Origin: Streptomyces musisoli
Lineage (GTDB): Bacteria; Actinomycetota; Actinomycetes; Streptomycetales; Streptomycetaceae
Length of the DNA: 64,000 bases
NCBI RefSeq assembly: GCF_016741855.1
Contig: NZ_JAERRH010000004.1
Location: forward strand, 523,165 to 587,164
Direction of reading: 5' to 3'
The position numbers and the translations under genes were made by a program. A model generated the notes under the pieces. The model was not told where the DNA came from and did no database searches. It saw only the letters and a program-made list of their open reading frames with translations. Shown in pieces: positions 16,327 through 24,946 of the stretch (the stretch's first letter is position 1; every line of letters begins with the position of its first letter).

Positions 16327-17565
16327 ATGCCCACCAGGATCCTCCCGGCCGGCGCGGACCCGGACGCCGTCCGCTCCCTCACCACCCTGCTCAGCCAGCT
16401 CCCCGACGCCGAGCCACAGCCCCCGGTGACCGACTCCACCCAGCTGGTCGACACCCTCGCCCGGCTCGCCGCCGAGTCCGTCGGCGAACTGCCCGAAGTG
16501 GTCGTCGTCCACGAACGCATCGGCCCCGTCCCGGCCCTGGAGCTGATCCGCGAGGTCGCCCTGCGCTTCCCGGCGGTCGGCGTCATCCTCGTCACCACCG
16601 ACGCGAGCCCCGGCCTGTTCGCCGCCGCCATGGACTCCGGCGCCCGCGGCCTCGTCGCGCTCCCGCTGTCGTACGAGGAACTCGCCAGCCGCGTCCAGGC
16701 CGTCGCCCAGTGGTCCACGGGGGTGCGACGGCACCTCGGGCACGGGGCCGAGGTGTTCGCCGGGGTCGGCGGCACCGTCGTCACGGTCAGCGGCGCCAAG
16801 GGAGGCGTCGGCGCGACCCTGACCGCCATCCAGCTGGCCCTCGCCGCCCAGGCGTCGGGCCGCCCCACCGCGCTGGTCGACCTGGACCTCCAGACCGGCG
16901 ACATCGCCTCCTACCTGGACATCCAGTTCCGCCGGTCGGTGGCCGACCTGGCCGCCATCACCGACATCTCGCCCCGCGTCCTCGCCGACGCCGTCTTCCG
17001 CCACGACACCGGCCTCGCCCTGCTCCTCGCGCCCGGCGAGGGCGAACGCGGCGAGGAGGTCACCGACCGTGCCGCCCGCCAGCTCGTCAGCGCCCTGCGC
17101 TCCCGCTACGAGGTCGTCGTCGTCGACTGCGGCGCCCAGCTGAGCGGTGCGGGTGCCGCGGCGGTGGAGATGGCGGACACGGCCCTGCTCGTCACCACAC
17201 CGGACGTCATCGCCGTACGCGCCGCCAAACGGACCGTACGGATGTGGGACCGGCTCCAGATCCGCAAGGCCGAGGAGACGACGGTGGTCGTCAACCGGCA
17301 CACGCGGAGCACGGAGATCCAGCCCGCGCTCGTCCAGCGCATCACGGGTACGGCCCTGGCACGCACGGCCGTACCCGCCAACTTCAAGGAGCTTCAGGCG
17401 GTCGTGGACGCGGGGAGAGTCCATGAGCTGGACGCCAGGAGCACGGTGAAGCAGGCCCTGTGGGGGCTCGCGGGGGAGCTGGGTCTGGTGCGGGCCGCGG
17501 ACGAGGGCGGCTCCCACCGGGGCGGCGGCAGGGGCGGGGTGGGTTTCCGGCGGCGGAAGGAGTGA
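16327..17565 (+). CDS. cpaE: CpaE/TadZ-like MinD-family ATPase
   Basis: A 412-residue cytoplasmic protein. An N-terminal receiver-like domain (about 1-125; no typical phospho-acceptor cluster seen) precedes a P-loop ATPase of the MinD/ParA type with deviant Walker A SGAKGGVGATLTA (about 155-167), switch region VDLDLQTGDIASYL and VVDCGAQLSGAG. TadZ/CpaE places the pilus machinery at a cell site and recruits TadA. The tail is Gly/Arg-rich. Confidence 0.88.
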   Translation: MPTRILPAGADPDAVRSLTTLLSQLPDAEPQPPVTDSTQLVDTLARLAAESVGELPEVVVVHERIGPVPALELIREVALRFPAVGVILVTTDASPGLFAAAMDSGARGLVALPLSYEELASRVQAVAQWSTGVRRHLGHGAEVFAGVGGTVVTVSGAKGGVGATLTAIQLALAAQASGRPTALVDLDLQTGDIASYLDIQFRRSVADLAAITDISPRVLADAVFRHDTGLALLLAPGEGERGEEVTDRAARQLVSALRSRYEVVVVDCGAQLSGAGAAAVEMADTALLVTTPDVIAVRAAKRTVRMWDRLQIRKAEETTVVVNRHTRSTEIQPALVQRITGTALARTAVPANFKELQAVVDAGRVHELDARSTVKQALWGLAGELGLVRAADEGGSHRGGGRGGVGFRRRKE

Positions 17566-17572
17566 GCGCTCC

Positions 17573-17962
17573 ATGAAACGCCCGGGTGAAGACCGCGGAG
17601 ACCGGGGACAGGTGACGGTCGAGTTCCTCGGCATGACACCGCTCATCATCCTGACGCTGGTGCTGATGTGGCAGGCCGTGCTGGTGGGGTACGCCTACAC
17701 GCTCGCGGGGAATGCTGCGGACGAGGGGGTGCGGGCGGGCACGGCGGCGCCGAGGGGCGGTGCGCGTCAGGCCGCGTGCGCGGAGGCGGGGCTGAAGCAC
17801 CTGTCGGGGGCGTGGAGGGGGGATGCGACGGTGCATTGCAGTCCGTCGGGATATGTCACGGCCGACGTGGCCGTCAAGGTGCCCGTCCTCTTCCCCGGCT
17901 TCATCGACTTCCCCGTCACCGTGCACGGCCACGCGGGTGCCGTCGAGGAGGTGAAGCACTGA
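17573..17962 (+). CDS. TadE-like pseudopilin
   Basis: A 129-residue small pilin-like protein. The N-terminus RGQVTVEFLGMTPLIILTLVL is a class III-type signal: hydrophilic leader, then G-Q-x-x-V-E-F and a hydrophobic helix. TadE-like proteins are processed by a prepilin peptidase and form minor parts of the Flp pilus. Four cysteines follow, possibly as disulfides. ATG start; 7 bp after the CpaE gene and 1 bp before the next pseudopilin. Confidence 0.85.
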   Translation: MKRPGEDRGDRGQVTVEFLGMTPLIILTLVLMWQAVLVGYAYTLAGNAADEGVRAGTAAPRGGARQAACAEAGLKHLSGAWRGDATVHCSPSGYVTADVAVKVPVLFPGFIDFPVTVHGHAGAVEEVKH

Positions 17963-17963
17963 G

Positions 17964-18308
17964 ATGCCGTACCGCCGCGGACGCGACCGGGGCCAGGTCG
18001 CCATCGAATACCTGGGGTTCGTCCCCGTCCTGCTGATCGTCGGGCTGGCCGGCTTCCAGATCGGAGCCGTCGCCTATGCGGCCGAGCAGGCCGGTACGGC
18101 GGCCAGGGCGGGCGCACGGGCCGCGTCGCTGGGGCAGAGCGCACAGGAGGCGTGTGCGCAGGCGGTCAGTGGCGGGCTGCACGTGGAGTGCGGGGCCACC
18201 GGAGGCGACGGCGACTCGGTCACCGTGACCGCCCACGTCACCATCCCCAAGATCCTCTGGAGCTTCGGTGACGCCACCAAGCGCGCCACCATGCCCCGCG
18301 ACCACTGA
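17964..18308 (+). CDS. TadE-like pseudopilin, second copy
   Basis: A 114-residue protein with the same N-terminal architecture as its upstream neighbour (RDRGQVAIEYLGFVPVLLIV). The hydrophobic helix is followed by a short domain with Cys residues at CAQAVSGGLHVEC. It is the second of two tandem minor pilins, probably by old duplication, and lies 18 bp before tadA. Confidence 0.85.
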   Translation: MPYRRGRDRGQVAIEYLGFVPVLLIVGLAGFQIGAVAYAAEQAGTAARAGARAASLGQSAQEACAQAVSGGLHVECGATGGDGDSVTVTAHVTIPKILWSFGDATKRATMPRDH

Positions 18309-18326
18309 CCGAGGAGAAGCGACCCC

Positions 18327-19664
18327 ATGAGCCTGCGGGCACGCATCAGCACTCCGGAGGAGCACGGCAGCCGGGGCGAGGACGGGCATCTGGTCGCCTC
18401 CTACCGCGCCAAGCTGCTGGAGGAGATCGACCTCGCGGAGATGAGTTCGCTGGCCGCCGCCGAGCGCCGGGCGCGGCTGGAGCGGGTCCTCGGGCACATC
18501 ATCAGCCGCGAGGGCCCGGTGCTGTCGACCGTGGAGCGCTCGCAGCTGATCCGCCGGGTCGTGGACGAGGCGCTCGGCCTCGGCATCCTCGAACCCCTCC
18601 TGGAGGACGCGTCCATCACCGAGATCATGGTGAACGGCCCCGACGCGATCTTCGTGGAGCGCGGCGGCCGGGTCGAACAGCTGCCGCTCCGCTTCGCCTC
18701 CGCCGACCAGCTGATGCAGACCATCGAGCGGATCGTGTCGACGGTCAACCGCCGGGTCGACGAGTCCAATCCGATGGTGGACGCTCGGCTGCCCTCCGGC
18801 GAGCGGGTCAACGTCATCATCCCGCCGCTGTCCCTGACCGGCCCGATCCTCACCATCCGCCGCTTCCCGCGCTCCTTCACCCTCCAGGAGCTGATCGGCT
18901 TCGGCTCGCTCGACGAGCACATGGTGTACCTGCTGGCGGGCCTGGTGCAGGCGAAGTTCAACATCATCGTGTCGGGAGCGACCGGCACCGGGAAGACGAC
19001 GCTGCTGAACGCCCTGTCCGGGCTCATCCCGTCGCACGAACGCATCATCACCATCGAGGACTCGGCCGAACTCCAGCTCCAGCAGACCCATGTGGTCCGC
19101 CTGGAGTCGCGCCCGCCGAACGTGGAGGGCAAGGGCCAGGTCACCATCCGGGACCTGGTCCGCAACTCCCTGCGTATGCGCCCCGACCGGATCGTCGTCG
19201 GCGAGGTCCGCGGCGGCGAGTCCCTGGACATGCTCCAGGCGATGTCCACGGGCCACGACGGATCGCTGGCGACCGTGCACGCCAACAGCGCCGAGGACGC
19301 CCTCACCCGGCTCCAGACCCTGGCCTCCATGTCCGACGTCGAGGTGCCGTTCGTCGCCCTGCACGACCAGATCAACAGCGCCGTCGACGTCCTCGTCCAG
19401 CTCACCCGGTTCGCCGACGGCGCCCGCCGGATCACCGAGATCGCGCTGCTCGACAGCCACGGCGGGGAGCCGTACCGGCTGGCCACCGTCGCCCGGTTCG
19501 ACGCCCGGCCCATGACCGCCGACGGCCGCGTCCATGGCGCCTTCCGGTACTTCCCGTTGCCCGGCCGTGCCGCCGACCGCCTCTACCTGGCGAGCCAGCC
19601 CGTCCCGCAGGCGTTCGGCGTCGCCCGCACCGCCGACCAGCTCGCCACCCGAGAAGCCAGGTAG
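18327..19664 (+). CDS. tadA: TadA/CpaF-family pilus assembly ATPase
   Basis: A 445-residue secretion ATPase of the type II/IV GspE superfamily. An N-terminal helical domain precedes Walker A GATGTGKTTLLNAL (about residue 217), the Asp box IEDSAEL, Walker B RIVVGEVRGGESLDM and the His box TGHDGSLATVHANS. It powers Flp/Tad pilus extension from the cytoplasmic face with TadB and TadC, which follow directly. ATG start; ggag site upstream (gaggagaagcg). Confidence 0.95.
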   Translation: MSLRARISTPEEHGSRGEDGHLVASYRAKLLEEIDLAEMSSLAAAERRARLERVLGHIISREGPVLSTVERSQLIRRVVDEALGLGILEPLLEDASITEIMVNGPDAIFVERGGRVEQLPLRFASADQLMQTIERIVSTVNRRVDESNPMVDARLPSGERVNVIIPPLSLTGPILTIRRFPRSFTLQELIGFGSLDEHMVYLLAGLVQAKFNIIVSGATGTGKTTLLNALSGLIPSHERIITIEDSAELQLQQTHVVRLESRPPNVEGKGQVTIRDLVRNSLRMRPDRIVVGEVRGGESLDMLQAMSTGHDGSLATVHANSAEDALTRLQTLASMSDVEVPFVALHDQINSAVDVLVQLTRFADGARRITEIALLDSHGGEPYRLATVARFDARPMTADGRVHGAFRYFPLPGRAADRLYLASQPVPQAFGVARTADQLATREAR

Positions 19665-19671
19665 GCCATCC

Positions 19672-20616
19672 ATGCAACTCCACACCCTCGTCCAGCTCAC
19701 CACCGGTGTCACACTGCTGGCCTGCGTCCTGGCGGTGGCCGGCGTGCACGGCTACGCCTCCGGCCGGGCCCGGCGCGCCGCCCTCGTGGACCGCCTCGCG
19801 CACACCGGCCCACCGCCGGCGACCGGCCGCCGGCGCCGTTTCCGCGGCCTGGACCGGCGACTGCGCCGTACCCGCCTCGGCCGCCGGCTGGAACTGCGCC
19901 TCGCCGCGACCGGCCTGGACGTCACCCCGGGCGAGTTCTTCACCTACATGCTGGCGGCGGTGGCCGCGCTCTGGCTGATCGGCCAGGCGGCCCTGGCCCC
20001 CTTCTTCGGCCCGCTCGCCGGGCTCCTCGGTATCGGGGCGGCGGTGCAGTTCCTCAACTGGCAGCGGCAGAAGCGCATCGAACGCTTCATCAACCAGCTC
20101 CCCGAACTGGCCCGCATCCTCGCCAACGCCACCCAGGCCGGACTCGCCCTGCGCACCGCGATCGGCATGGCGGCGGAGGAGCTGGAGGCCCCGGCCGGCG
20201 AGGAACTGGGCAAGGTCGCCGACCAGCTGGCCGTCGGCCACTCGCTGGAGGACGCGCTCGGCGAGCTGGCCGACCGGCTTCCCTCCCGTGAACTCGTCGT
20301 CCTCGTCACGACGCTGGTCCTGTCGAACCGGGCGGGCGGACAGGTGGTGTCGGCACTGCGCAACCTGACCGAGACCCTGGAGGAACGCAAGGAGACCCGG
20401 CGCGAGATCCGCACCCAGCTCTCCCAGGTGACCATGACGTCGTACGCCGTCCCCGCCCTCGGTGTCGGCGCGCTGTTCCTGATGAACGGCGTGAAGGACG
20501 GCGCGCTGGACCGCATGACCGGCTCACCCGTCGGCCAGGGCGCGGTGATCATCGCGTTCGCGCTGTACGCCGTCGGTTTCGTCCTCATCCGCCGCCTGAG
20601 CCGGATCGACGTGTGA
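19672..20616 (+). CDS. tadB: TadB, type II secretion F-family inner membrane protein
   Basis: A 314-residue membrane protein. An N-terminal span, a long basic cytoplasmic stretch, two central spans and the GspF domain (RFINQLPELARILANATQAG ... VLVTTLVLSNRAGGQVVSAL) are followed by a C-terminal span. TadB and TadC form the membrane platform of the Flp pilus. ATG at 19672 fits the hydrophobic start MQLHTLVQLTTGVTLLACVL; a longer in-frame ATG upstream lies inside tadA. Confidence 0.92.
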   Translation: MQLHTLVQLTTGVTLLACVLAVAGVHGYASGRARRAALVDRLAHTGPPPATGRRRRFRGLDRRLRRTRLGRRLELRLAATGLDVTPGEFFTYMLAAVAALWLIGQAALAPFFGPLAGLLGIGAAVQFLNWQRQKRIERFINQLPELARILANATQAGLALRTAIGMAAEELEAPAGEELGKVADQLAVGHSLEDALGELADRLPSRELVVLVTTLVLSNRAGGQVVSALRNLTETLEERKETRREIRTQLSQVTMTSYAVPALGVGALFLMNGVKDGALDRMTGSPVGQGAVIIAFALYAVGFVLIRRLSRIDV

Positions 20617-20629
20617 GGGAGGTGACCCG

Positions 20630-21517
20630 GTGGCATTCCTGCTCGCCCTGCTGATGGGCCTCGGTGTCTGGGGGGTCTTCGCCGGCATCCGCATGTACCG
20701 CGCGGACGCCAGGCTTCCCGGCGATCTCGCGGTCGCCCTGGAGGTCGGCGCCACCCGCACCGGCGCGGTCGGCTCGGTCGTCGACCGCATGGGCATGCGC
20801 TACGCACCGGCCGTGCTGCGCCTGATGGGCCCGCGCCTGGTGGCCAGGTACCGCCGGAAGATCGACCTCGCGGGCAATCCCGGCGGCCTGACCATCGACC
20901 GCTACGCGGCCCGCCGCGCGGTCTACGGAGCCCTCGGCGGCGTCGGCTTCCTCGTCTTCCTGCTCCGCGGACAGTGGTTCGTGGCCCTGCTCCTGCTCGC
21001 CTTCGGGGCGTTCTGGACGGAGGTCGGCATCTGGTCGGCGATCCGGGTCCGCAAGGACGTCATCGAGCGCACGCTGCCGGACTTCCTGGACGTGCTGGCG
21101 GTGGTGGTCAGCGCGGGGCTCGGCTTCCGCCAGGCCCTGGACCGGGTCGCCTCCCACTACGAGGGCCCGTGGGCCGACGAACTCCGCATCACCCTGCGCC
21201 AGATGGACCTCGGCGTGAGCCGCCGCCAGGCCTTCGCGGAGCTGCGGCGGAGGAACGACTCGGAACAGGTGGCGATGTTCGTGACGGCACTCCAGCAGGG
21301 GGAGGAACTGGGCGCCCCGATCGTGGACACCCTCGTCTCCCTGGCCAAGGACATGCGCCGCACCGACGCCCAGAACGCCCGCCGCAAGGCCGCGCGCGCC
21401 GTGCCCAAGGCCACGCTGATGATCACCACGTTCATGGTCCCGGCGACGATGCTCCTGCTGGGCGCGGGCCTCCTGCTCGGCTCCGGGGTGGACTTCGGCT
21501 CGCTCACGGGGGAGTGA
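20630..21517 (+). CDS. tadC: TadC, type II secretion F-family inner membrane protein
   Basis: A 295-residue membrane protein, paralogue of TadB. N-terminal span, two spans near residues 103-140, the GspF domain (RTLPDFLDVLAVVVSAGLGF; FVTALQQGEELGAPIVDTL) and a final span MITTFMVPATMLLLGAGLLL. It partners TadB. GTG start after gggaggtgacccg. Its stop overlaps the start of the histidine kinase (GTGA). Confidence 0.92.
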   Translation: MAFLLALLMGLGVWGVFAGIRMYRADARLPGDLAVALEVGATRTGAVGSVVDRMGMRYAPAVLRLMGPRLVARYRRKIDLAGNPGGLTIDRYAARRAVYGALGGVGFLVFLLRGQWFVALLLLAFGAFWTEVGIWSAIRVRKDVIERTLPDFLDVLAVVVSAGLGFRQALDRVASHYEGPWADELRITLRQMDLGVSRRQAFAELRRRNDSEQVAMFVTALQQGEELGAPIVDTLVSLAKDMRRTDAQNARRKAARAVPKATLMITTFMVPATMLLLGAGLLLGSGVDFGSLTGE

Positions 21518-23148
21518 GGACGGGCGTGACGGTGACGGGACTGACGGGACGCGGACGGCAGAGCGCGGCAACGCGTCTCACCGCGTGGCGGAGGGGGCGG
21601 GGGAGGCCGGAGGGGCACGGAAGGCCGGAGGGGCACGGAAGGCCGGAGGGGCGGGGGAGGCCGGAGGGGGCGGGGCGTTCCGGTGCGTGGCTGCGGCGGG
21701 CGGGCGGGTGGTTCGTACGCCAGACGGTGTCCTCGGCCGAGCCCTCCGAGAAGCTCCAGATCCGGGCCCTCCAGGCGATGTGCCGCCAGGTCTTCGGCTT
21801 CCGTCTGGCGATGATCGTCGTGTCGGCCCCCGCCGCCCTGCTCAACGCGGCCCCCGGGCTGGGCGCCCGCCTGGTCGGCGCGGCCGTGGTCGTCACCTTC
21901 ATGGTGTCCTACGTCCTGTTCCGCGACTGGGAACGCTTCGGCCCCCTCCTGCTGCGCCACCCCAGCCTGCTGGCCGCCGACACCCTCTTCGGCTCCTTCC
22001 TGCTGATCTCGGCGGGCCCGGACACCACCCTCGCCTACGTCAGCGTCTGCACCCCGCTCCTGGCCGGTCTGGTCTACAGCTGGCGCGGAGCCGCCTGCTT
22101 CGCCTCCCTCCAGTCCCTGATCCTGCTGCTGGTCCACGCCACCCTGAACGCCGACCGGCACGCGCCCGTCGCCGAGGCCCTGCTCCTGCCCGGCCTGTGT
22201 GTCATCGCCGGCGCCATGGGGTCGACCCTGCGCAACCTGATGCTCCGCTTCGGTGCCGCGACGCAGGCCCTCACGACGGTGCAGGCCCGGCTCGCGGCGG
22301 CGGAGGCGGTGAGCGCCGAACGCGCCCGGCTGGCCCGCGAGATGCACGACTCCGTGGCCAAGACGCTGTACGGGGTGGCCCTGGCGGCGGACGGCCTGGC
22401 GGCGACCGCCTCGGCCGACGCCCCGGATCCCGCCCGCATACGGCAGCAGGCGGAACTGGTGTCCCGCTCGGCGCGCAGAGCGGCGGCGGAGTCCCGGGAA
22501 CTGCTGACGGACCTGCGACGGGACCAGCCCACCGCGACGGACCGTACGCCCTTCTGGGACGAACTGTCCGAGCGGATCGACGACTTCACCACGCGTACGG
22601 GCCTTCGGGTCACCTGCCACCGGCAGCCGGCCGGCTCCGCCGCGCTGCCGTCCCTGCCGGCCTCCGTGGCGCGGCACGTCCTCTCCATCGCCGCGGAGGC
22701 GCTGGAGAACGCCCACCGTCACGCGTCCGCGACCCGGGTGGACGTACGGGCGGCGGTCGAGGACCGGCTGCTCAGCCTCACGATCCACGACGACGGCGTC
22801 GGGCTGCCGCCCGGCACCACCCTCGAAGGCCTCCGCGGGTCCGGCCACTTCGGCCTGCTCGGCATGGTCGAACGGGCCGCGCAGGCGGGCGCCCGCATCC
22901 GAGTCGGCAGGGGTGTCCACGAACGCGGCACGGAGGTACGCCTGGACGTGCCCCTGCACGCGTCCGTGGACGCTCCTCTGAACACGGCCGCGGACGTTCC
23001 TGTGCACGCGCCCGTGGACGTTCCTCTGGGCGCGCCCTCGGACGTTCCCCATTCGACCTCCGCCCGCACCCCTGCCCCCACTCCCATCCCCACCCCCACT
23101 CCCATCCCCACCCCCACCCCCTCCGCCCCCGAATCCCCGAAAGCCTGA
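21514..23148 (+). CDS. Membrane histidine kinase (NarL/LiaS type) of the Tad locus
   Basis: A 544-residue sensor kinase. The N-terminal 60 residues are basic and contain RPEGHG-type repeats. Several hydrophobic segments follow (about residues 90-250), then the dimerisation/phospho-His domain HisKA_3 (ARLAREMHDSVAKTLYGVAL, His near 281) and HATPase_c (EALENAHRHASATRV, IHDDGVGLPP, GLLGMVERAAQAGA). The C-terminal 60 residues are Pro/Thr/Ala-rich. GTG at 21514 overlaps the tadC stop. GTG at 21526 is also possible. It presumably phosphorylates the response regulator that follows 11 bp later; the signal is unknown. Confidence 0.9.
   Translation: MRTGVTVTGLTGRGRQSAATRLTAWRRGRGRPEGHGRPEGHGRPEGRGRPEGAGRSGAWLRRAGGWFVRQTVSSAEPSEKLQIRALQAMCRQVFGFRLAMIVVSAPAALLNAAPGLGARLVGAAVVVTFMVSYVLFRDWERFGPLLLRHPSLLAADTLFGSFLLISAGPDTTLAYVSVCTPLLAGLVYSWRGAACFASLQSLILLLVHATLNADRHAPVAEALLLPGLCVIAGAMGSTLRNLMLRFGAATQALTTVQARLAAAEAVSAERARLAREMHDSVAKTLYGVALAADGLAATASADAPDPARIRQQAELVSRSARRAAAESRELLTDLRRDQPTATDRTPFWDELSERIDDFTTRTGLRVTCHRQPAGSAALPSLPASVARHVLSIAAEALENAHRHASATRVDVRAAVEDRLLSLTIHDDGVGLPPGTTLEGLRGSGHFGLLGMVERAAQAGARIRVGRGVHERGTEVRLDVPLHASVDAPLNTAADVPVHAPVDVPLGAPSDVPHSTSARTPAPTPIPTPTPIPTPTPSAPESPKA
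21594..21673 (+). repeat. 15-bp in-frame repeat in histidine kinase N-terminus
   Basis: About five tandem 15-bp units (aggccggaggggcacgg and variants) encode GRPEG/HGRPEG. They lie in the basic N-terminal tail before the first membrane span. Confidence 0.75.
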
Positions 23149-23159
23149 GAGGAGGCACC

Positions 23160-23924
23160 ATGAGGCCATCGCACATCGCCCCCCGGCCGGACTTCCCGCC
23201 GCCGGCGTCGGCTCCCCCGCCGTTGCGGCTGCTGGTCGCCGACGACAATCCCGTGGTCCGCGCCGGTCTGACGGCCCTGCTCTCGGGCCGCACCGACACC
23301 ACGGTGGTGGCGGAGGCGAGTGACGGCCGCGAGGCGTACGAGGCGGCGCTCCGGCACCGGCCCGACGTCATCCTCCTCGACGTCCGCATGCCCGGGGTGG
23401 ACGGAATCTCCGCGTTGCCCCACCTGGTGCGGCTGGCCCCCGTCATGATGCTCACCTACAGCCACGAGACGGAGACCGTGCGGGAGGCGCTGCGGCTGGG
23501 GGCGGGGGGTTATCTGGTGCACGGCGAGTTCACGACGGAGCAGTTGGTGCGGGCGGTGCGGGACGTACGGGAGGGGCGGCCGCATGTGACACCTGGGGCG
23601 GCGAGGGCGTTACTGACATCGTTGCGTGAAGGTGCACCTGCACACGAGCTTTCCAACACCCCCGAATTGATGGCGGATTCACCCCCGTCAACGCTTTCGC
23701 AACTGCAACCGTCTGTGGGACAGTCGTTCCGGTCGCGGTTCCGGCTGAGTACGAGGGAGGCGGAGATCATGGACTTCATCGCGTCCGGCATGAGCAACCA
23801 GCAGATCGCTGCCGCCTGCTTCATCAGTGAGAAGACGGTCAAGAACCACATCAACCGGATCTTCGCCAAGCTCCAGACCACGACGAGGTCCCAGGCGACG
23901 GCCAAGTGGCTGGGGGTGGCGTGA
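23160..23924 (+). CDS. LuxR/NarL-type response regulator with a TTA codon
   Basis: A 254-residue regulator. Receiver domain: acidic pair DD near residue 28, phospho-acceptor Asp in VILLDVRMPG near 76, Lys position replaced in a GGYLVHGEF context. A linker of about 50 residues follows, then the LuxR helix-turn-helix STREAEIMDFIASGMSNQQI / ISEKTVKNHINRIFAKL. Codon 151 (23610-23612) is TTA leucine, read only by the bldA tRNA in Streptomyces, so its translation probably depends on development. The receiver lacks the usual switch Lys, so phosphorylation may be atypical. ATG at 23160 follows gagaggaggcacc. Confidence 0.9.
   Translation: MRPSHIAPRPDFPPPASAPPPLRLLVADDNPVVRAGLTALLSGRTDTTVVAEASDGREAYEAALRHRPDVILLDVRMPGVDGISALPHLVRLAPVMMLTYSHETETVREALRLGAGGYLVHGEFTTEQLVRAVRDVREGRPHVTPGAARALLTSLREGAPAHELSNTPELMADSPPSTLSQLQPSVGQSFRSRFRLSTREAEIMDFIASGMSNQQIAAACFISEKTVKNHINRIFAKLQTTTRSQATAKWLGVA
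23610..23612 (+). promoter_or_regulatory. TTA leucine codon (bldA-dependent)
   Basis: In frame in the response regulator (GCG TTA CTG within A-R-A-L-L-T). TTA is very rare in Streptomyces coding DNA and is read by the developmentally regulated bldA tRNA. No other in-frame TTA was noticed in a quick, incomplete check of this window. Confidence 0.85.
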
Positions 23925-24049
23925 CATGACCCCACGCCCAGCCAACACCACACGAAATTGGGCCCGAAGTTGGGCCCTTGGGCCCTTCAGATGGTGCGGA
24001 GAGGCGCTCTACGGTTCGTCGGTTGGCAGCGAGCCCGGAGGGGAGCACC

Positions 24050-24280
24050 GTGAGCGATCTGTTGCTGAAGACGGCTGTGGCGACGAAGGTTTGCGTGAAC
24101 GGCTGGAGGAACACGACGGTCGAGGCGATGCGCCGACGTGGTGGCGACCGGGGGCAGACCGCGGTCGAGTACCTGGGCATTATCGCGGTGGTGGTCGCGA
24201 TCGTTCTCGCGATCACGGGCACGGACATCGGCAAGACGATCCTCGACAAGATCAAGGCGAAGATCACGGAGATCACCTGA
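24050..24280 (+). CDS. Flp-like major pilin candidate
   Basis: A 76-residue protein. After a 27-residue N-terminal part comes MRRRGGDRGQTAVEYLGIIA, then a hydrophobic helix VVVAIVLAIT and a short polar end GKTILDKIKAKITEIT. G-Q-x-x-V-E-Y plus the helix and the short length match Flp pilins, and the motif is shared with the two TadE-like proteins upstream. GTG at 24050 follows a strong ggaggggag site. An internal ATG at 24128 would give a 50-residue form more like known Flp prepilins; which is used is open. Confidence 0.8.
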   Translation: MSDLLLKTAVATKVCVNGWRNTTVEAMRRRGGDRGQTAVEYLGIIAVVVAIVLAITGTDIGKTILDKIKAKITEIT

Positions 24281-24912
24281 CCGTCCTGCGCCCACGGGGC
24301 GACTCTGGGCAGGCCTTCCCCATCTACATCACGGTGGTGGCGGGCCTGCTTTTTCTTGCGTTCGCCTATCTCGCGGTCGGCCAGGCAGCAGTGAACAGGA
24401 GTGACGCGCAGACGGCGGCTGATGCGGCAGCTCTGGCAGCGGCACAGAACCGTCGGAACGACCTGACGGGGCAGTGGTTGGCGATTCTCAAGGACCCGAC
24501 CAAGTGGCAGGACGTCTTCGAGGGGAACGTAGAGGTCCGTCCGGCCTGTTGGCGGGCCTACCAGCTCGCTGACCAGAACGAGGGCACCGTTGACGGTTGT
24601 GACGACACGCAGCCGATGAAGGTCACGGTTGAGGTCACGACGAACAAGCGGGTCGGGAAATCCGTCGTCCCGGGGGTCGAGGGCATTCGGTCGACCAGCT
24701 CTGCCACTGCCGTTGTCGAACCGATCTGCAAGCTTGGCGGCTCCGGAGAGGACGCCGGCTCCGGAGAGGACGCTGGCTCTGCAGACGACGCCGAGGACGT
24801 CCCACTGCCCGAGCTCAACTGCGACGGCACGGTCTGGGAGCCGGATCCGGATGACCCAGAGGGCCTGCCAGGACCAGAGGATCTCTTCGATGTCCACCTG
24901 GCCGCCGACTGA
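24277..24912 (+). CDS. TadG-like pilus-assembly protein, probable CTG start
   Basis: A 211-residue protein. It begins RGDSGQAFPIYITVVAGLLF (one membrane span) followed by RSDAQTAADAAALAAAQNRR, the hallmark of TadG/TadE-type proteins. The soluble part has six Cys, and the tail is rich in Gly, Asp, Glu and Pro with two copies of GSGEDA. There is no ATG or GTG in this frame between the upstream gene and the membrane span. CTG at 24277 overlaps the pilin stop as CTGA, mirroring the ATGA/GTGA overlaps elsewhere, so a coupled CTG start is proposed. Confidence 0.75.
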   Translation: MTVLRPRGDSGQAFPIYITVVAGLLFLAFAYLAVGQAAVNRSDAQTAADAAALAAAQNRRNDLTGQWLAILKDPTKWQDVFEGNVEVRPACWRAYQLADQNEGTVDGCDDTQPMKVTVEVTTNKRVGKSVVPGVEGIRSTSSATAVVEPICKLGGSGEDAGSGEDAGSADDAEDVPLPELNCDGTVWEPDPDDPEGLPGPEDLFDVHLAAD

Positions 24913-24946
24913 CAAGCGGACGACGAGCGAAAAGGGAAGCAACGCG

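Noticed and set aside
14839..17649. 936-codon minus-strand frame across the Tad genes
   Set aside because: Antisense to real tad genes with diagnostic motifs; no domain of its own.
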